Positions 43,958 to 56,549 of a stretch of 64,000 nt of DNA are shown here, one piece after another. The stretch's first letter is position 1. Each line of letters opens with the position of its first letter. This DNA comes from Periplaneta americana. Taxonomy: Eukaryota > Arthropoda > Insecta > Blattodea > Blattidae. The stretch spans positions 103,665,830 to 103,729,829 of the forward strand of contig NC_091131.1 in the NCBI RefSeq assembly GCF_040183065.1. The letters run 5' to 3'. Made by a program: the position numbers and the translations under genes. The notes below the pieces were generated by a model. The model was not told the origin of the DNA and made no database searches. It worked only from the letters and a program-made list of their open reading frames with translations.

Positions 43958-46018
43958 ATAATTATACAACGCCGGGAAAGCCTGAAGACCAACACTGAAG
44001 AAACATTGTCGCTGGAATAAATAGCACACTTTAATATGCGCCAAGAACGTCAGTTGTAGCTGAGCATTGTTTTCCTCAGTACAAATCAATTTTTAGAAGC
44101 AACAGAGAATCGTTTGCGTTTTCAAATCTTAAAATTATGACTGTTATACACTGTAATGGGAGGAATTCAGTTCACTTCAGCAGCAGTTCCAATCCAATAA
44201 CTCAAGTGAATTTTACAATATTTTTATTGCTCTGGTAGGCAATGTGTTACAAAAATAATGGACGAAACAGAACATAATTCCGACCTTTCATTATTTCATA
44301 GTTTTCGTGAGGTTTTGGATATATTCCTGTTTGAAACCTCATAATTACACACATAGTTTGCATAGCTATCCGAGCCTTAATAATGAGCTAGACTCGTGAA
44401 CAGAGGCTGCCCTCAGATATGGCTTCTAATCACGCTTGCATTGATAACATGGTTGAGTTTTCTGTGGCAATGAAGGAAAGATCAAGTGTTTTCCTGACGA
44501 ATCCCCAGTTTCATCTCTTCTCTCCAAATATAATTTCGATATAGTCAGTTCTACTTACGTCTATTTTTATTAAAATTATGAAAACAGAGAACACTGTCCA
44601 GTTACTGAAGGAATTTTCCTTGTATTGCAAGAAAATGTATGTAAATTGTACAGTATTTTTGGACGACCGTATTCTTTTGTCGTACTTACTGATGCTGTAT
44701 ACATGTCTCGTAACTTTGACAATACCAAACATTGTTTTGTTGCTATACAAACAAAAGAAATCACAGTGCTGTTATAACCTACTTACAGCCTTGGCAACGA
44801 CGTTCAAACTTTCTTATAGGATACATTTTCATTTATCAAACAAATTTATGCAATATTCAAAATTAAAAACAAGTTTATTTAAATGACGATCGTTCAAAAA
44901 AATGGTGTGGAATACACATGCGTTAAGTGCGTAATAGAATCTCGGAAACTGGAAAACTGTTTCTCTCTTCAAAGAGTGGGGTTTATTCAGTTATAAATCT
45001 GTTTCCTCGATTCTGTTATAATGTACATACTACATTTGTATCGCAATATACTATTGTGTAGTGTGTATAAATATGTATACTAGTATATAAATTTACAAAT
45101 GTATTGATACATGTATGATAAAGGAAAAGATAATTATATTTGTACAATGACACGGCATGTGTGGTATGTGTATCTTCGAACAACGAAGAAAATGTCGGGA
45201 AAAATCATTCTTCATCGTTTTTCAGGCGTCTACTTTTATTAGAATGATGAAAACGTCCAATTATTGCTGAGAAAATTTTCTTTGTATTGTCTGAAAATGT
45301 TTTATCTAAAATATATTACAATAAGTAGTATATAAACGTTTGTATATAAAATTACAAAGACAGTATATATTCATATATCTTATGATAATTAAAATATAAG
45401 TATATTTATACCATGATTACGGTATGTGTGATAAACATGTGGTCAATGTTTCCAGCAGACATAGCCATAAATATGACTTTATAAATAAAGTGTTGCTATC
45501 TCCTCATTTTAAATTTCATCTTATTAACTATACATTCCATTGAAACAATTGTATTTCTGTTTAATGTACTGCGTAGAGTACAGCTGAAACTAGAGTGTAG
45601 ACGGAGATCTTATTTGTGTCTTGTATTAGAATTGTTAATGTTCTGATTAGTACTAAATGTATGTTGATTTTTTTTTTTTTTTTTTGCATAAAATATCACC
45701 AGAGAAAGAATGTGAAGTCAAACTTATAAACTCTGGAAAACCTTTTTACGTAATGTTTTGATTCTGTTGAGTTCACCCAGAATAGTAATCCACGTTTCAT
45801 TATAGAATGATGGTACTGGTACACAAAATATACAATTACAAGTGTATTTATAAAGCAACTAGAGGATGAGGAATGTTAAAGCATATCAGGCAGAGCTTTA
45901 TTTGGGAGTAACATTCTATTTTATGTTTTTTTCCATTTCAAGGGACTTAAGTACAGTTCCAAACTAAGAAACTTTGTGGTTGCACATCTGATATCGATTC
46001 CATTTAATTTAACAGTGA
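43958..46018. other. Unannotated DNA with a diverged duplication
   Basis: About 44550-45170 and 45215-45440 share short collinear stretches (GTCTAYTTTTATTARAAT, TTTTCYTTGTATTG, GAAAATGT), suggesting an old tandem duplication. No gene is supported. Confidence 0.35.
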
Positions 46019-46590
46019 AGGAAAGTTGAGCACTATTATGTGTATTAAAAATGATTACAATGGCTTTATCAACATGGCCACTAGATTTACATTAGCTTTA
46101 GAATTATATTAGAAGTGTTAATAAAGTTAATAGCCTACTGTGAGATTAACTGAAATAAATAATTTATGGTTGAGGCTAAATCATTAATATCAATGAAAAA
46201 GAATAAAGGACCTCAAGTTGATTTTGGGGAACACTTTGTTTATTATTTCTAAATTCTGAGTGAGTACTTTCACATATTCATGTATATTTTCTGTTTTCTC
46301 TTTCACAGGATGCAAACCAAAGTTAAGCACTATTGTGTGTATTAAAAATGATTACAATGGCTTTATCAACATGGCCACTAGACATTAGCTTTAGCATTAT
46401 TTAGAAGTATTACTAAAGTTATCATAATGTTAGTTGGGTTAATAATCACATCTGTATCATGAAGCATACAAATACTGGGAGATTAAGCGAAATAAATAAT
46501 TTATGGTTGAGGCTACAACATTAGTATAAATCAAAAAGAACAAAGAACATCAAGTTGATTTTGTTTACCATTCCTAAATCCTGAGCGAAT
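46019..46590. repeat. Tandem direct duplication, about 300-bp period
   Basis: 46019-46262 and 46318-46588 align collinearly: AATGATTACAATGGCTTTAT, CAACATGGCCACTAGA, AATAATTTATGGTTGAGGCT and CATCAAGTTGATTTTG-type strings recur. A third partial unit (TGTATATTTTCTGTTTTCT) follows at 47159 beyond the PLE-2 insertion. Confidence 0.75.
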
Positions 46591-46602
46591 AATTTTTAAC
46601 TA

Positions 46603-47134
46603 ATTGATTAAATGGCGATCTTACTAGTGTTAATTGTGTAAGCATGTGCGGCTTACAGCTGTTTCAGTGCTTCTTCACACCATCCTTAGAGCCTACTAGA
46701 TCTCGGTGTCATCTCGAACTCCGCTGCCTGTTGTGTGGGTGCGTTCGATTGTTGAAAATGCTAATGCTAACCACACATACAATAACATAAATACAGACAT
46801 GGAAATCCTACACATACAATCCAAAAACCAAAAACTCAATACACTAGAACAATGTGAAATATACAAACACACTAAAACACACCCTGATCAAATTCTCAAC
46901 ACACAGATCAATTTGACACCACATTTCAACACTTTTCAACAATCGAACGCACCCACACAACAGGCAGCGAAGTTCGAGATGACGCCGAGATCTAGTAGGC
47001 TCTGAGGATGGTGTGAAGAAGCACCGAAACAGCTGTAAGCCGCACATGCTTACACAATTAACATTAGTAAGATCGCCATTTAATAAATTATTTATATTCA
47101 AGTGTTAAAAGTAGTGTACGAAAGATTCAACGTG
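46603..47134 (+). mobile_element. Penelope-like retroelement (PLE-2), head-to-head remnant
   Basis: Flanked by a perfect 12-bp TSD, AATTTTTAACTA (46591-46602, 47135-47146). The left arm (46603-46757) is a minus-strand 3' end and the right portion (46758-47134) a longer plus-strand 3' end; they share about 155 bp of inverted sequence (TTACTAGTGTTAATTGTG against its inverse). The plus copy encodes DMEILHIQSKNQKLNTLEQC, the same C-terminal segment as PLE-1, with diverged sequence. Same architecture as PLE-1 at small scale. Confidence 0.85.
46998..47041 (+). ncRNA. Hammerhead-ribozyme-like motif, PLE-2 plus-strand copy
   Basis: Stem I GGCT; core CTGAGGA; extra T; stem II GGTG-loop-CACC; GAAAC; loop AGCT; GTA; stem I AGCC. 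All stems pair perfectly although stem I and II sequences differ from PLE-1, so pairing is conserved by compensatory change. The left-arm counterpart (about 46670-46700, minus) has CTAAGGA, losing core base G5, so is probably inactive. Confidence 0.65.
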
Positions 47135-47394
47135 AATTTTTAACTATTTCATATATTGATGTATATTTTCTGTTTTCTATTTCATAAGATGTAAACCTAA
47201 CAAAGTTCTCATCTCCAATACTACAAAAACATCCAAATGCTTCAGTCAAATCATGACTTTTTTTTCAACTTATTATTTCGAATTTAAAGTCTTCAGTATT
47301 TCATCCACTTACTCAAAAGATGAATTCTCTATTGATTTTTTTTATAAATTCTGATTTAAAAGTAGTAATCTTCTTATTGGAATACAGTTATTAA

Positions 47395-47640
47395 TTCATT
47401 CATAGTTTTCTCCCCAATGACAGATCCTTCACTGTAAACGCAGCATTCTCCAATTTTCCCTCTTTTCCGCACTCCTCTTCGTCTCCGTATACGATTCATG
47501 TACAGTATCTTAATGTTGTCTGTTATCTGATATCCTCTTCTGTCCCGATGTAATTCGTTAAGCCTATACATAACATCTTCTGAGAAGTGATATGGATCTG
47601 TAATTAGTAATCGTAGACCTATTTCCCTTTTTGTACTTAC
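47395..47640 (-). pseudogene. LINE-C 3'-end fragment
   Basis: Minus frame YRLNELHRDRRGYQITDNIK...RKRGKIGECC aligns with RRVRGRRRYHIIDDMK...KKTGKIGESW of the 40215-41035 copy, then a GGGAGAAAACTATGAATGAATTAA-like 3' end (about 47395). Only the extreme C-terminus is present. Confidence 0.6.
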
Positions 47641-47845
47641 ACAGGATTTAGTATTGAGCTTTTGACAAAAGATAATATTGCATTGGCGAATTACACACTC
47701 GTACTTATTGAAAAACAATAAATTGTTTCGGAAAAGGTTATCAGGACGTTACAGAACTGAAAATTCAACATTAAATATAACTGTTAAATAACCAATTGCA
47801 ACAACTTGTGCTCAATCATAATCATTTAGATAATTTGTGGCATTT

Positions 47846-48104
47846 ATATCGTCGTTGTTCCTGCAATAACTCTTATGTGCAAAGTATACTATTTTTCAGT
47901 ATGAAGAAAAAACATATTTATTCATCCTATGGCAGCCGTACATAGGAGATTTTGAATTCTTACATTTTCGAAACAAAGAAATATAATTACATATAGGAGA
48001 TTTTATTATTTGCTGTATCACTATTTAAGTTATTTAATAGAGCAAAAATCTGATAGTCGATAAATATTTCACATAGGAGTTATTGCAGGAACAACGACGA
48101 TATA
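47846..48104. mobile_element. MITE with about 30-bp terminal inverted repeats
   Basis: The left end CGTCGTTGTTCCTGCAATAA is inverted at the right as TTATTGCAGGAACAACGACG. Both borders carry TATA (TA-type target). ACATAGGAGATTTT recurs inside. No coding; Tc1/mariner-type mobilisation is likely. Confidence 0.75.
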
Positions 48105-48499
48105 AAAGTTTCTAAAATGTGTATGATCACTGATTTTAATAAAAATAGTATTTCATTCTTTCGATATCGATCGCTTTCATTTTTATAACATTTGAAATCA
48201 TTTTTACGTTAATGTATAAATCCCAACAAACATCGAACCAGCGCGTTCCTGTTGTGAAGTCTTCCACACTGTAAAACTTCTGTTCTACTACCCCATTTTT
48301 TAAATTAAGAGACATGAATTAAAAACACATGTGGGCTGAAATACCGAGCAGAACAGCATTCCGCTAAATGAAGAGTTCCAGAAATTCTGCTGCTACATAT
48401 GTATAATTTATAAATTTGTTGTACTGTATCTTTAAAAAATTATTTATACAGCAATCACTCGAATTTTTTTTTTTTTTTTTTTGTAGAAAATTTTGTTAT

Positions 48500-50120
48500 T
48501 AATGCGATCCTTCAGTGTACAAAATTTGAAGGTTCTATCCAATTTTCCAGTGTTGAATGTTTCCTTTAAGCTCCGACAAATCTTGCAAATCATCACACAT
48601 CAATCTAAGATCCAAAACAAAATCAACGCTTGTTATTTTATTCAAAAGACTTTCATATATTAGTCTTTCAGAATTCTCTTTTTTTTTCTCGCTTTGCTGC
48701 TGTCAATAGTACTTCGTAAACTTTCCACAATGCGAAAACAGTTCTAAAACTAGAAGCCATTCAATGTGTATACTTAAAACTCTTTCCATTTTGAAGATTT
48801 CCTTGTCAAGAACTTCAGCTACTTTGCCTAGTCATCTGACATTTTTGGGTGACTGATGTTAGAGAATGTAAAGTTTGTCAAGAAGTAACTGGAAGTGTTT
48901 AATTTGTTCCTGAAAGATTTTTTACGTCACCAACAGACAGCTTGAGTCTATGGTTGGCATAATGCCAACCCCAAACGTGAGGATAACGCTGCTTAATCAA
49001 AGACACTATTCATTTTCTTCATTCCCAACACGACACCTGCTCCAGCACAGACAATAGCAACAAGATTTTTCTCAAAATACTCCTAAGAAAACCCAATTCG
49101 TCAAGCTATAGAAAATACCTTGTGCAGAAATACTTTTTCTAACTCTACAATGTCAAAAAAATGCAAGTGCTGCTCTATATCAGGTTGCATTGTGCATAGT
49201 ACATATATTATTAATGATGAGAACTGGCTAATAGTAGTGTTTTTGTCAATAAAAAGAGAAATCTCACAGTTTGACTCTATTATTTCTTTAAAACGATTTT
49301 TTCATTTCAGTTCCAATATGATTTGTTATGTTGATACAAGTATTTGCAGAATGTATAGGCCTAGTAGTGGCAAAAAAAAACCAGACCGACGGAATAATCA
49401 AAGTCCCCGAAATGAGCCACTGCGCATGCCACGCCCGCATTCACAAGATAGCGAGTAATCTATTGAAATTGTTGTAGTTTCGACTGCTGACGTAGCCCAT
49501 TTCGAAAGCCATTACAAAATAAGCTGGTAAAATTCATGTTCCGGGAATAATAAATTAATTAAGTAGTAAAATATTGCTGCAATCGAAAATTATTGGGAAT
49601 GAATTTAAATAGGGAACAAAAAAAGTTTCCTTCCCGGGCAGGATTCGAACCACGAAAGTCTTAGTTACCAGTCTGTCGTGCTGTCACTGTGAACAAGGCT
49701 CTGAAATCAGCTACAAGGATCGGTCCGGTTTTTTTGCCACTGCTGTACAATTTGACTTGTGTCATTATCATTCAATTCTTGGAGGTCAGTTTCTGATTCA
49801 AAGTCGTTGATAGTCTCAGATTTATTTTCAACTTTATATGCTGTTGAAGGTTCTGGAAGTGACTGCTTTCTCATGTTCAAAGTGCTTTTGAATAAGCTAC
49901 CTTCAGTTTTCGTTCTTTTGCAGATTCTATAATTTCAGCGTCAGCAATGCGAGATGAACTGTTCTTATGATCGTGATTTTCTTTTAAGTACCTGAAAACA
50001 TCTGCTGTTCTTTAGTCCTACCATATTGAAATTTGAACATTTGCCCATGGCTTTGAAATATTCATATACCTTGCTTATTCCTTCCAACTCCCAAACTTGC
50101 AACTTCCTTGCATAATTCAC
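48500..50120 (-). pseudogene. ZNF862/DUF4371-like hAT transposase remains, interrupted
   Basis: Minus-strand, frame-shifted pieces in order from high to low coordinate: a lysine-rich N-terminal region (about 50120-49790), then KNLVAIVCAGAG and YPHVWGWHYANHRLKLSVGD (about 49060-48940), MASSFRTVFALWKVYE (about 48760-48710) and SVDFVLDLRLMCDDLQDLSE (about 48640-48570). The 'HNHRLEL..GD', 'ASSFRTV.AVW..YE' and 'LALMCDALQELS' blocks belong to ZNF862-type hAT proteins. An inverted-repeat-bounded segment (49364-49745) lies between the halves. Confidence 0.5.
49364..49745. mobile_element. Inverted-repeat-bounded insert with tRNA-like segment
   Basis: AGTAGTGGCAAAAAAAAACC at the left and GGTTTTTTTGCCACTGCTGT at the right are inverted copies, continuing with CAGACCG/CGGTCCG. 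Inside, a minus-strand box B (GTGGTTCGAATCCTGCC, 49640-49660) marks a tRNA-related SINE (family G). No clear TSD was found. Confidence 0.5.
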
Positions 50121-53100
50121 AGCCAATATCTTTATTCTCTACCAACAGCCAGCCTGCAAAAATCAGTTGTTTCGTCTAAGATCCGACAGTCGGGCAGATC
50201 TTGCGCGTCTTTGCTCGTCGTAGTTGTCATTGCAGTCGTTGCGGCAACCGTAGCAGCCACGTGTTTTATCCCCCAGTTTTTGTATCACTTGTCCACAGGA
50301 TCTGTTTTTGCCCCCATCACAATTACCGATATTTCCTTTAACTTTTTATTTTTAAGAGCGAAAGAGAGAAATAGTGTTATTTTACTATTCATCGTGTAAA
50401 ACTGGTGAAACGCCCATGAAACATATTAACCTCGCTCATTTTTAAAAGTGCGAATACTTGGGTAGAGAACGTGAGAACATTTCCTTGTATGCTCGTTCAC
50501 ATCGCAAGCAACGGTTCACATAGAAACTCCACTTGCGGTGGTTACCGTAACTTCTGACCTACTATCGATTCTAATAGAAAACTTCGATCTTCGAGACTAA
50601 GTGTCATTAACACAAGGTGGCAGCACCAGATGGATGAACCAAAGATGAACCTTGATTTACGTTGTCAATGAGCATAACCCTGTAACCCTTATCACATACT
50701 CGTACGCATATATGATCAGGGCCATAACTGAGAATTTAAAATGTAGGCAGTCATAGTTTTGAAATACTTATAATACATGTGTTTAGAAACAATTAAAATT
50801 CTGAAAGTTTATCAGAACGCGTTGCGGATCGTTCCTGCTGAAAAAAGTCCTGTGTGTATATTATGTATATATGCTACCACTGTTACATTACAATAGTAGT
50901 AATAAAATTATTGTATTTTTATTATGATTATTGGATAAGTATTGTAGCTCTCTTTATTGAATCAACGATCAGATCTCAAAACAAGTTGCTGTTTCCAATT
51001 ATTCCACGCAGATTTTCGTTAATCAGATTTTTTTTTCTTCCGATTTTTCGTCAAATTTTTAAGTTACATATTATAACTGTATGTCTATCGCATTTTATTT
51101 TACAAACCAAGTTTTCTTTTTTGGAACTCCCAATCTGTTCATTATTTTTCTGTAACTCATCTTCCGTTAATCTCAATCTTTTCTTGGAACTAAGCCTATA
51201 ATAAATGGTGTTCCGAACTAACAGCGTGTTCCGAATCTCAGCGCTGAGCAATCTGATGGCATCACGGTGTTCCAAATTTCAATGATGTCTCTGATGCGCC
51301 AACAGTGTCGCACCGGTTCCATTAGCTTGCAGAGGTGATGGCAGTATGTAGCCTATAGGGTGGGAATTAGCAGACATATGGCATCGTGCACTGTTGTGTC
51401 ATGGGGGTGTGTTCTGCTGTATTGTTTGTAATGTGCACAACGTAAAAAAATATGTTAATGGCTTATGAACGAACATGTCAACGGACCAGTTATTAGTACC
51501 GATTCAAGTAATACATTTTTATGGTCTCTTTCCTTTGAGCGAGATGACAGCATGGAAATTTGGAAAAATCCTGCTAGCATAGCACATACAACAACTTTTA
51601 CAGCCTCCATGAAAGTATAAAAGTACAGTACACAAGATATTAATGTTTTTACGCATTACATAAGTAGCTTCTGATAATATCTGAAACATTGCTTTTCATG
51701 TCTTCATTGAACAGATTCCGCAAAAATACCGTATTCAAAATAAATAACATAATACCTATTCTATCCGTCGGGAGTAGACAATTTGTTCACATTGCACAAA
51801 ACTGTACCTTATTCGCGTTCCACCTTACACAAGTTTTAGTTTATCTGTGAAGGCAGGTAACCTTCATAACATTAATCGTTCCGGTGTTACAATTTTACAT
51901 TTATTATAAATATTTGTGGCGAGGAGCAAATTACAACTGAATATATTGTGACGCAGAGAAAAAAATTGTATTTTCATCATGGATAAGTTTATATTAATTT
52001 TAAAGGACGAATGTATATACCGGTTTATTAATTTCTTTCTGAATTTCTATATTTGTTGGCATAAATCTGTAGGCCTACATATTAATTCTTTTACAAGGAA
52101 TGAAGATACATTCCTACCGTATTTCCGTAACGACTAACGTTGCATAAATTTTGAAAGACATTTTAAGCTTTAATTGTATTGTATTAGTTGTAAGTGGTTT
52201 TAGATAGAAGATGTAATTAAGTAATGAATTAATTTCTCCGAAAACGGGATGTAGGTAGTATCACTTACATATCACTGACTTTATAAACTTTAAATAAAAA
52301 AATTAATTACACTTGTTTGACCCTGCATTTTGAGCCTTTAGAATAAAGACCCGTTTGTCTGTCTATAATAATTGATTATTTTATTACATGTACAGTATAT
52401 CTTTCTCATTGAATTGACTTGTAGACACTGCATATGAACAAAATACGTGTAAAACTGTATCACAATTTCTGCAAACAAATACACGGAAAGACACCATGGA
52501 AAAAAAAACATATACTTTTCTACCAAATGGAATGGTGAAAATGAGTGTTTCCAGGAACATCTGGAAAATATTAGTGCGGCATCACAAAAATATCATCTCA
52601 ATAATTCGTAAAAGTAGAAACGAAAAATTAACTTAAGAAACGTAAATCGTCCAACGGTGCATAGTTTGAACGTCTAGACAGACAGTCGGCTATTTTATTG
52701 GCGACTTGTATTGGCCAGTCCAAATTATAAACGGATAAAAGCTGTTAGCAACAGACTGTACCGAGATACTTCGATTTACTCTGTCTGTCCCATCATTTCT
52801 GCATTTATCATTACCATCTGGATAAAACAACGATCATACTCGATAGCATACAACGGGAATATATTATCATGCAAAGTGATCAGCAGCCTAAACGCTTGCC
52901 TTTAATTTTAGAAAGAGAAGCCTGAGTCAACGACGAAAACCAGTTTCCTCTGTCTGAGGAAAGATGGCGTAAAAATTTAACTGTAGCCAGAGCACTGACT
53001 GCAGCACAAGACAGAGCCAAAGAGTTCGGTCGTAACAGTTTCTGAGTGAGATGCCGTACTCTGGCCTTTAATACAGAAGTTATAGAATCTCGTAATAGAG

Positions 53101-53150
53101 GGCGCAACGTACAGCACTGGCTTAGAAAAGCTTTCAAACTTCATGCCGTA
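50121..53150. other. Unannotated DNA
   Basis: Several open frames (for example 50097-50399, 50854-51201 on +) lack any recognisable family features. No repeats were assigned. Confidence 0.35.
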
Positions 53151-53152
53151 AC

Positions 53153-54481
53153 CACAGTCTGCTATATACAGTCGCGAAGCTCAATATGTAGTAAAAATGC
53201 AAACATGGGTAGTTGCCCACCACTAGGATCGCTACTATCGCCTTATCATTGCAGATCTCTCTCCTAGCAGACGACAAAATATGTTACACTTTCGTTGTGT
53301 TCTTTTGGAAAAATTAACACCTTCCTTCCATTATTGAAATATTAAATGCATAAAGTTAATTTATTATTTTAATGAAGTATATTAAATTCCACCATAAGCT
53401 CGAAGATACCTGCAAGAAATAAGTAATATAATTTTTGTTTGTGCAAAACGAACTGAAATTTACTATAATAGCTTCACTCATTCAAGATTAGCGATAATTA
53501 ACAATGAAACCAATAAATGTTAATTTGCATTTCCCTTTACAACAATAATAATGGAAATATGAATTAATGGAGTAACTTACGCGTACCGGTACTTGTAGTG
53601 TAGGCTTACGTAGTTAACAAAGTGGGATGAGGTTAAGCAATAATAATCACACCAGAATTGGAAATAAAACGTGATCAATAAATTTTATTGTAACAGACTT
53701 TTTCTACGTCTCTAGTAAAGCAAAAATAAAAATAACAACAAAATTAACAGCTATAATTAAAAACATGTCCTTTGAAAAAAAAAAAGTAGGCTAAGCAATA
53801 ATAATCCCACCAGAATTGAAAATAAAACGTGATCAATAAATTTCATTAAAACAAACTTAATTTTTCTACGTCTTTAGTAAAATAACACATAAAAATAATA
53901 ACAAAATTAATAGCTACAATTAAAAACATATCCTCTGAAAAAAAAGTAGACCTAACCTTTATTTCTCTGGAAATTTAGCAGCCCAAGTGACAGAAGTTTA
54001 ACCGGTATCTAATGTCCTTTCGGTTAGACAAACATTTCATTGTGAAATTTAAGGATATAATGTATTCTAACAGTCACAAAGAACTTCAAAGTTAAGAGTT
54101 TTGTTTCTGCACAGCATTCTTGTGGAAACCCAGGAACCTTTCTGAATCTTTCGGAAATCGGAAAAAGGATAACTCTGGCCTCTTTCTCTTACTGTTGCTA
54201 CAATTTATAGCACTACAAACGTCTCCTCCTTGACCCATATTATTATTCAAATTATTATATTTTAGCCATTAACATTTTCATTACAACCAATAACGAACAT
54301 TTCACAAGCATCAATGTGAAATACGCAACGAGCTAGCACTCGATAGAAATACGACACAGTCCAAAGTCGACCATGGACAGTCTATTGTTTCTAGTTGCTA
54401 ACCGCTTGGAGCGCTTTATTACGAGATTTGAAAAAAAAAAAAAACACCTCAAGCTTCGCGACTGTATATAGTAGACTGTGC
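53153..54481. mobile_element. Putative DNA element bounded by inverted repeats
   Basis: CACAGTCTGCTATATACAGT followed by CGCGAAGCT at the left is repeated inverted at 54453-54481 with one difference. The 1.3-kb span fits a Tc1/mariner-size element, but no transposase was found. It contains two tandem units of about 155 bp (about 53636-53790 and 53791-53950; ATAAAACGTGATCAATAAAT in each). Confidence 0.5.
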
Positions 54482-55639
54482 CGTAACTGTGTTCAGAATC
54501 AAATATTATATGCTTTATCAGCTTTATCATATCCCACTAAAATGTTAAACTATTATCTTCGGTTAACCCTAGAATGCTATCGTAGGCCTACGTAAGTTTG
54601 ATGTATATTGGGTAAACAATTCGTCCTCATACTTTTCCCGTCAAGCGAGCTCCTTTTTCTAGCTATGCCTCAATCTGTCTGCTAACTAGCAGTCATGACA
54701 GCAGGTTACAACTTACACACTTAGTCAAGTTGTTATAATATATATTTGGAAGTGTGTGTCCGATTTACGTATTAATAGTATTTATAGAAAATCTTCTGTC
54801 GGTGCAGTTTATTTATTTTCTAATAAGTGTGTTTTATCTAACAAAGTAACACTGGAAACTTACGTGATGATCCTGACACTATTAATAAAAATAATAAACC
54901 AATTAAATAAAACTAAATATAGTAATAACATTGCATTCTGAAATATTTTTTTAGTTAGATTTGTTTTTTTTTTCCTGCAAGTTTATTTTGATATAAATAG
55001 AAATTAGAAATAAAGAAACAAATAAAACTAAGGAAAAGAAACAAAAATTATATTCAGAAATATTTTCTTGCACAGTAGTTAGGTTCATATGATTTTGTAT
55101 TTCATGTAAGTTTACTTTCATGAAAACAAAAAGAGACCTAAACAAATAAAACTACAAATAAAGACATAAAAATTACATTCCGAAACAAATATAGATCAAT
55201 TTTTTTTCGTCTATTGCCTCATTTTTACGTAGCAATAGCAATACAGTATTACTCAATTATGACAGCAGCCTAAGATTCAATTGTTTCGGCTATGAATCGA
55301 TGACTGAACTTGTTATTGCTTTGCAAAACCAAGAAATAGCCTAATATATATATCTGAAAATTTGAAAACTAATCACTTTATTAAATACAAATAAAATCCT
55401 GAAAAAGTAATTTTAAATTTATTTCACACAAAAAATATTAGATCTAAAGAAGTTTTGTTTCATAAAACATCACAATACAATTCATTATCAACTCTATCGT
55501 TTATGTAATTCAGCGGTGACCAAAACTCGAAATGCAGTTACTACATGCGACAGACAGACAGCCTATGAAGTAAGGAGACCAGGAAAGGTACTTGGCATGA
55601 AAACTACAACCAGTGGTGGTTCCTGTACTGACATCTTGA

Positions 55640-55886
55640 TCAAGGTTAATGTTATGTTTTTTTAATGTTATGTTTTATTTAACGACGCTCGCAACTGCAG
55701 AGGTTATATAAGCGTCGCCGGATGTGACAGAATTTTGTCCCGCAGGAGTTCTTTTACATGCCAGTAAATCTACTGAAATGACCCTGTCGCATTTAAGCAC
55801 ATTTAAATGCCATCGACCTGGCCCGGGATCGAACCCGCAACCTTGGGCATAGAAGGCCAGCGCTATACCAACTCGACAACAAGGTC
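55640..55886 (-). mobile_element. tRNA-derived SINE (family E), complete
   Basis: Flanked by GACATCTTGA (55630-55639, 55887-55896). On the minus strand: a tRNA-like head (GAGTTGGTATAGCGCTGG; box B GGGTTCGATCCCGG), a body with GGGACAAAATTCTGTCACA, and 3' end AGCGTCGTTAAATAAAAC, followed by two AACATAACATTAA-type tail units. It shares its 3' tail motif with family A. Confidence 0.88.
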
Positions 55887-56478
55887 GACATCTTGAGCGG
55901 ATAAAAATCTCAATCTTTGCTGTATCAGTAAAGTTACTGCTGTCATCAAGAGCCAATAAATAATATATGATTTTTGTTGTTTCTTTTTTTGACCTTCCTC
56001 TTGAATATAACTTAATCAGGAATTTTATAAATTCTTCTCTCGATATTTGGACGAGAAATTCATAGTTTTTCAAAATTAAAAATTTCTTATGGACAAGTTA
56101 TTTAAGCTATTTCAATCATTACCCTTTTGAGAAATTCTGTTCTATTAAAAGGCTTTAGAGCACGAGATACTTCAAACCACATTAGGTAGCTGGCTTCCTT
56201 ACATTTATTTATCTCATCTTTCTCTTCCTGGCTATGATTTAAGACATGTCAATTCCTGGCGTTTAACAGTTCGTTGGCACATAATACTGAATAAATTTTT
56301 CTAGAATATTATTATTAAATGAATAACTAATAAACAGTTACCCTCATCTAAAGATTAAGAAGATTAAAACTGAGATAAAACCTAATAATTTTACCCTTCT
56401 AGGGAGAAGATCTAAAAATATCAATATTCATGCACGTACAGAAGAATGATAGAAAAACATACATACTTAGTGGTCAGT

Positions 56479-56479
56479 A

Positions 56480-56541
<62 letters not shown>

Positions 56542-56549
56542 AATAATAC
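56479..56549. repeat. (AAT)n microsatellite
   Basis: About 23 AAT units with one interruption (ACT). Confidence 0.95.

Noticed and set aside
50854-51201. 115-codon plus-strand frame rich in aromatic residues
   Set aside because: AT-rich composition gives hydrophobic codons; no start context, motif or neighbour supports a gene.
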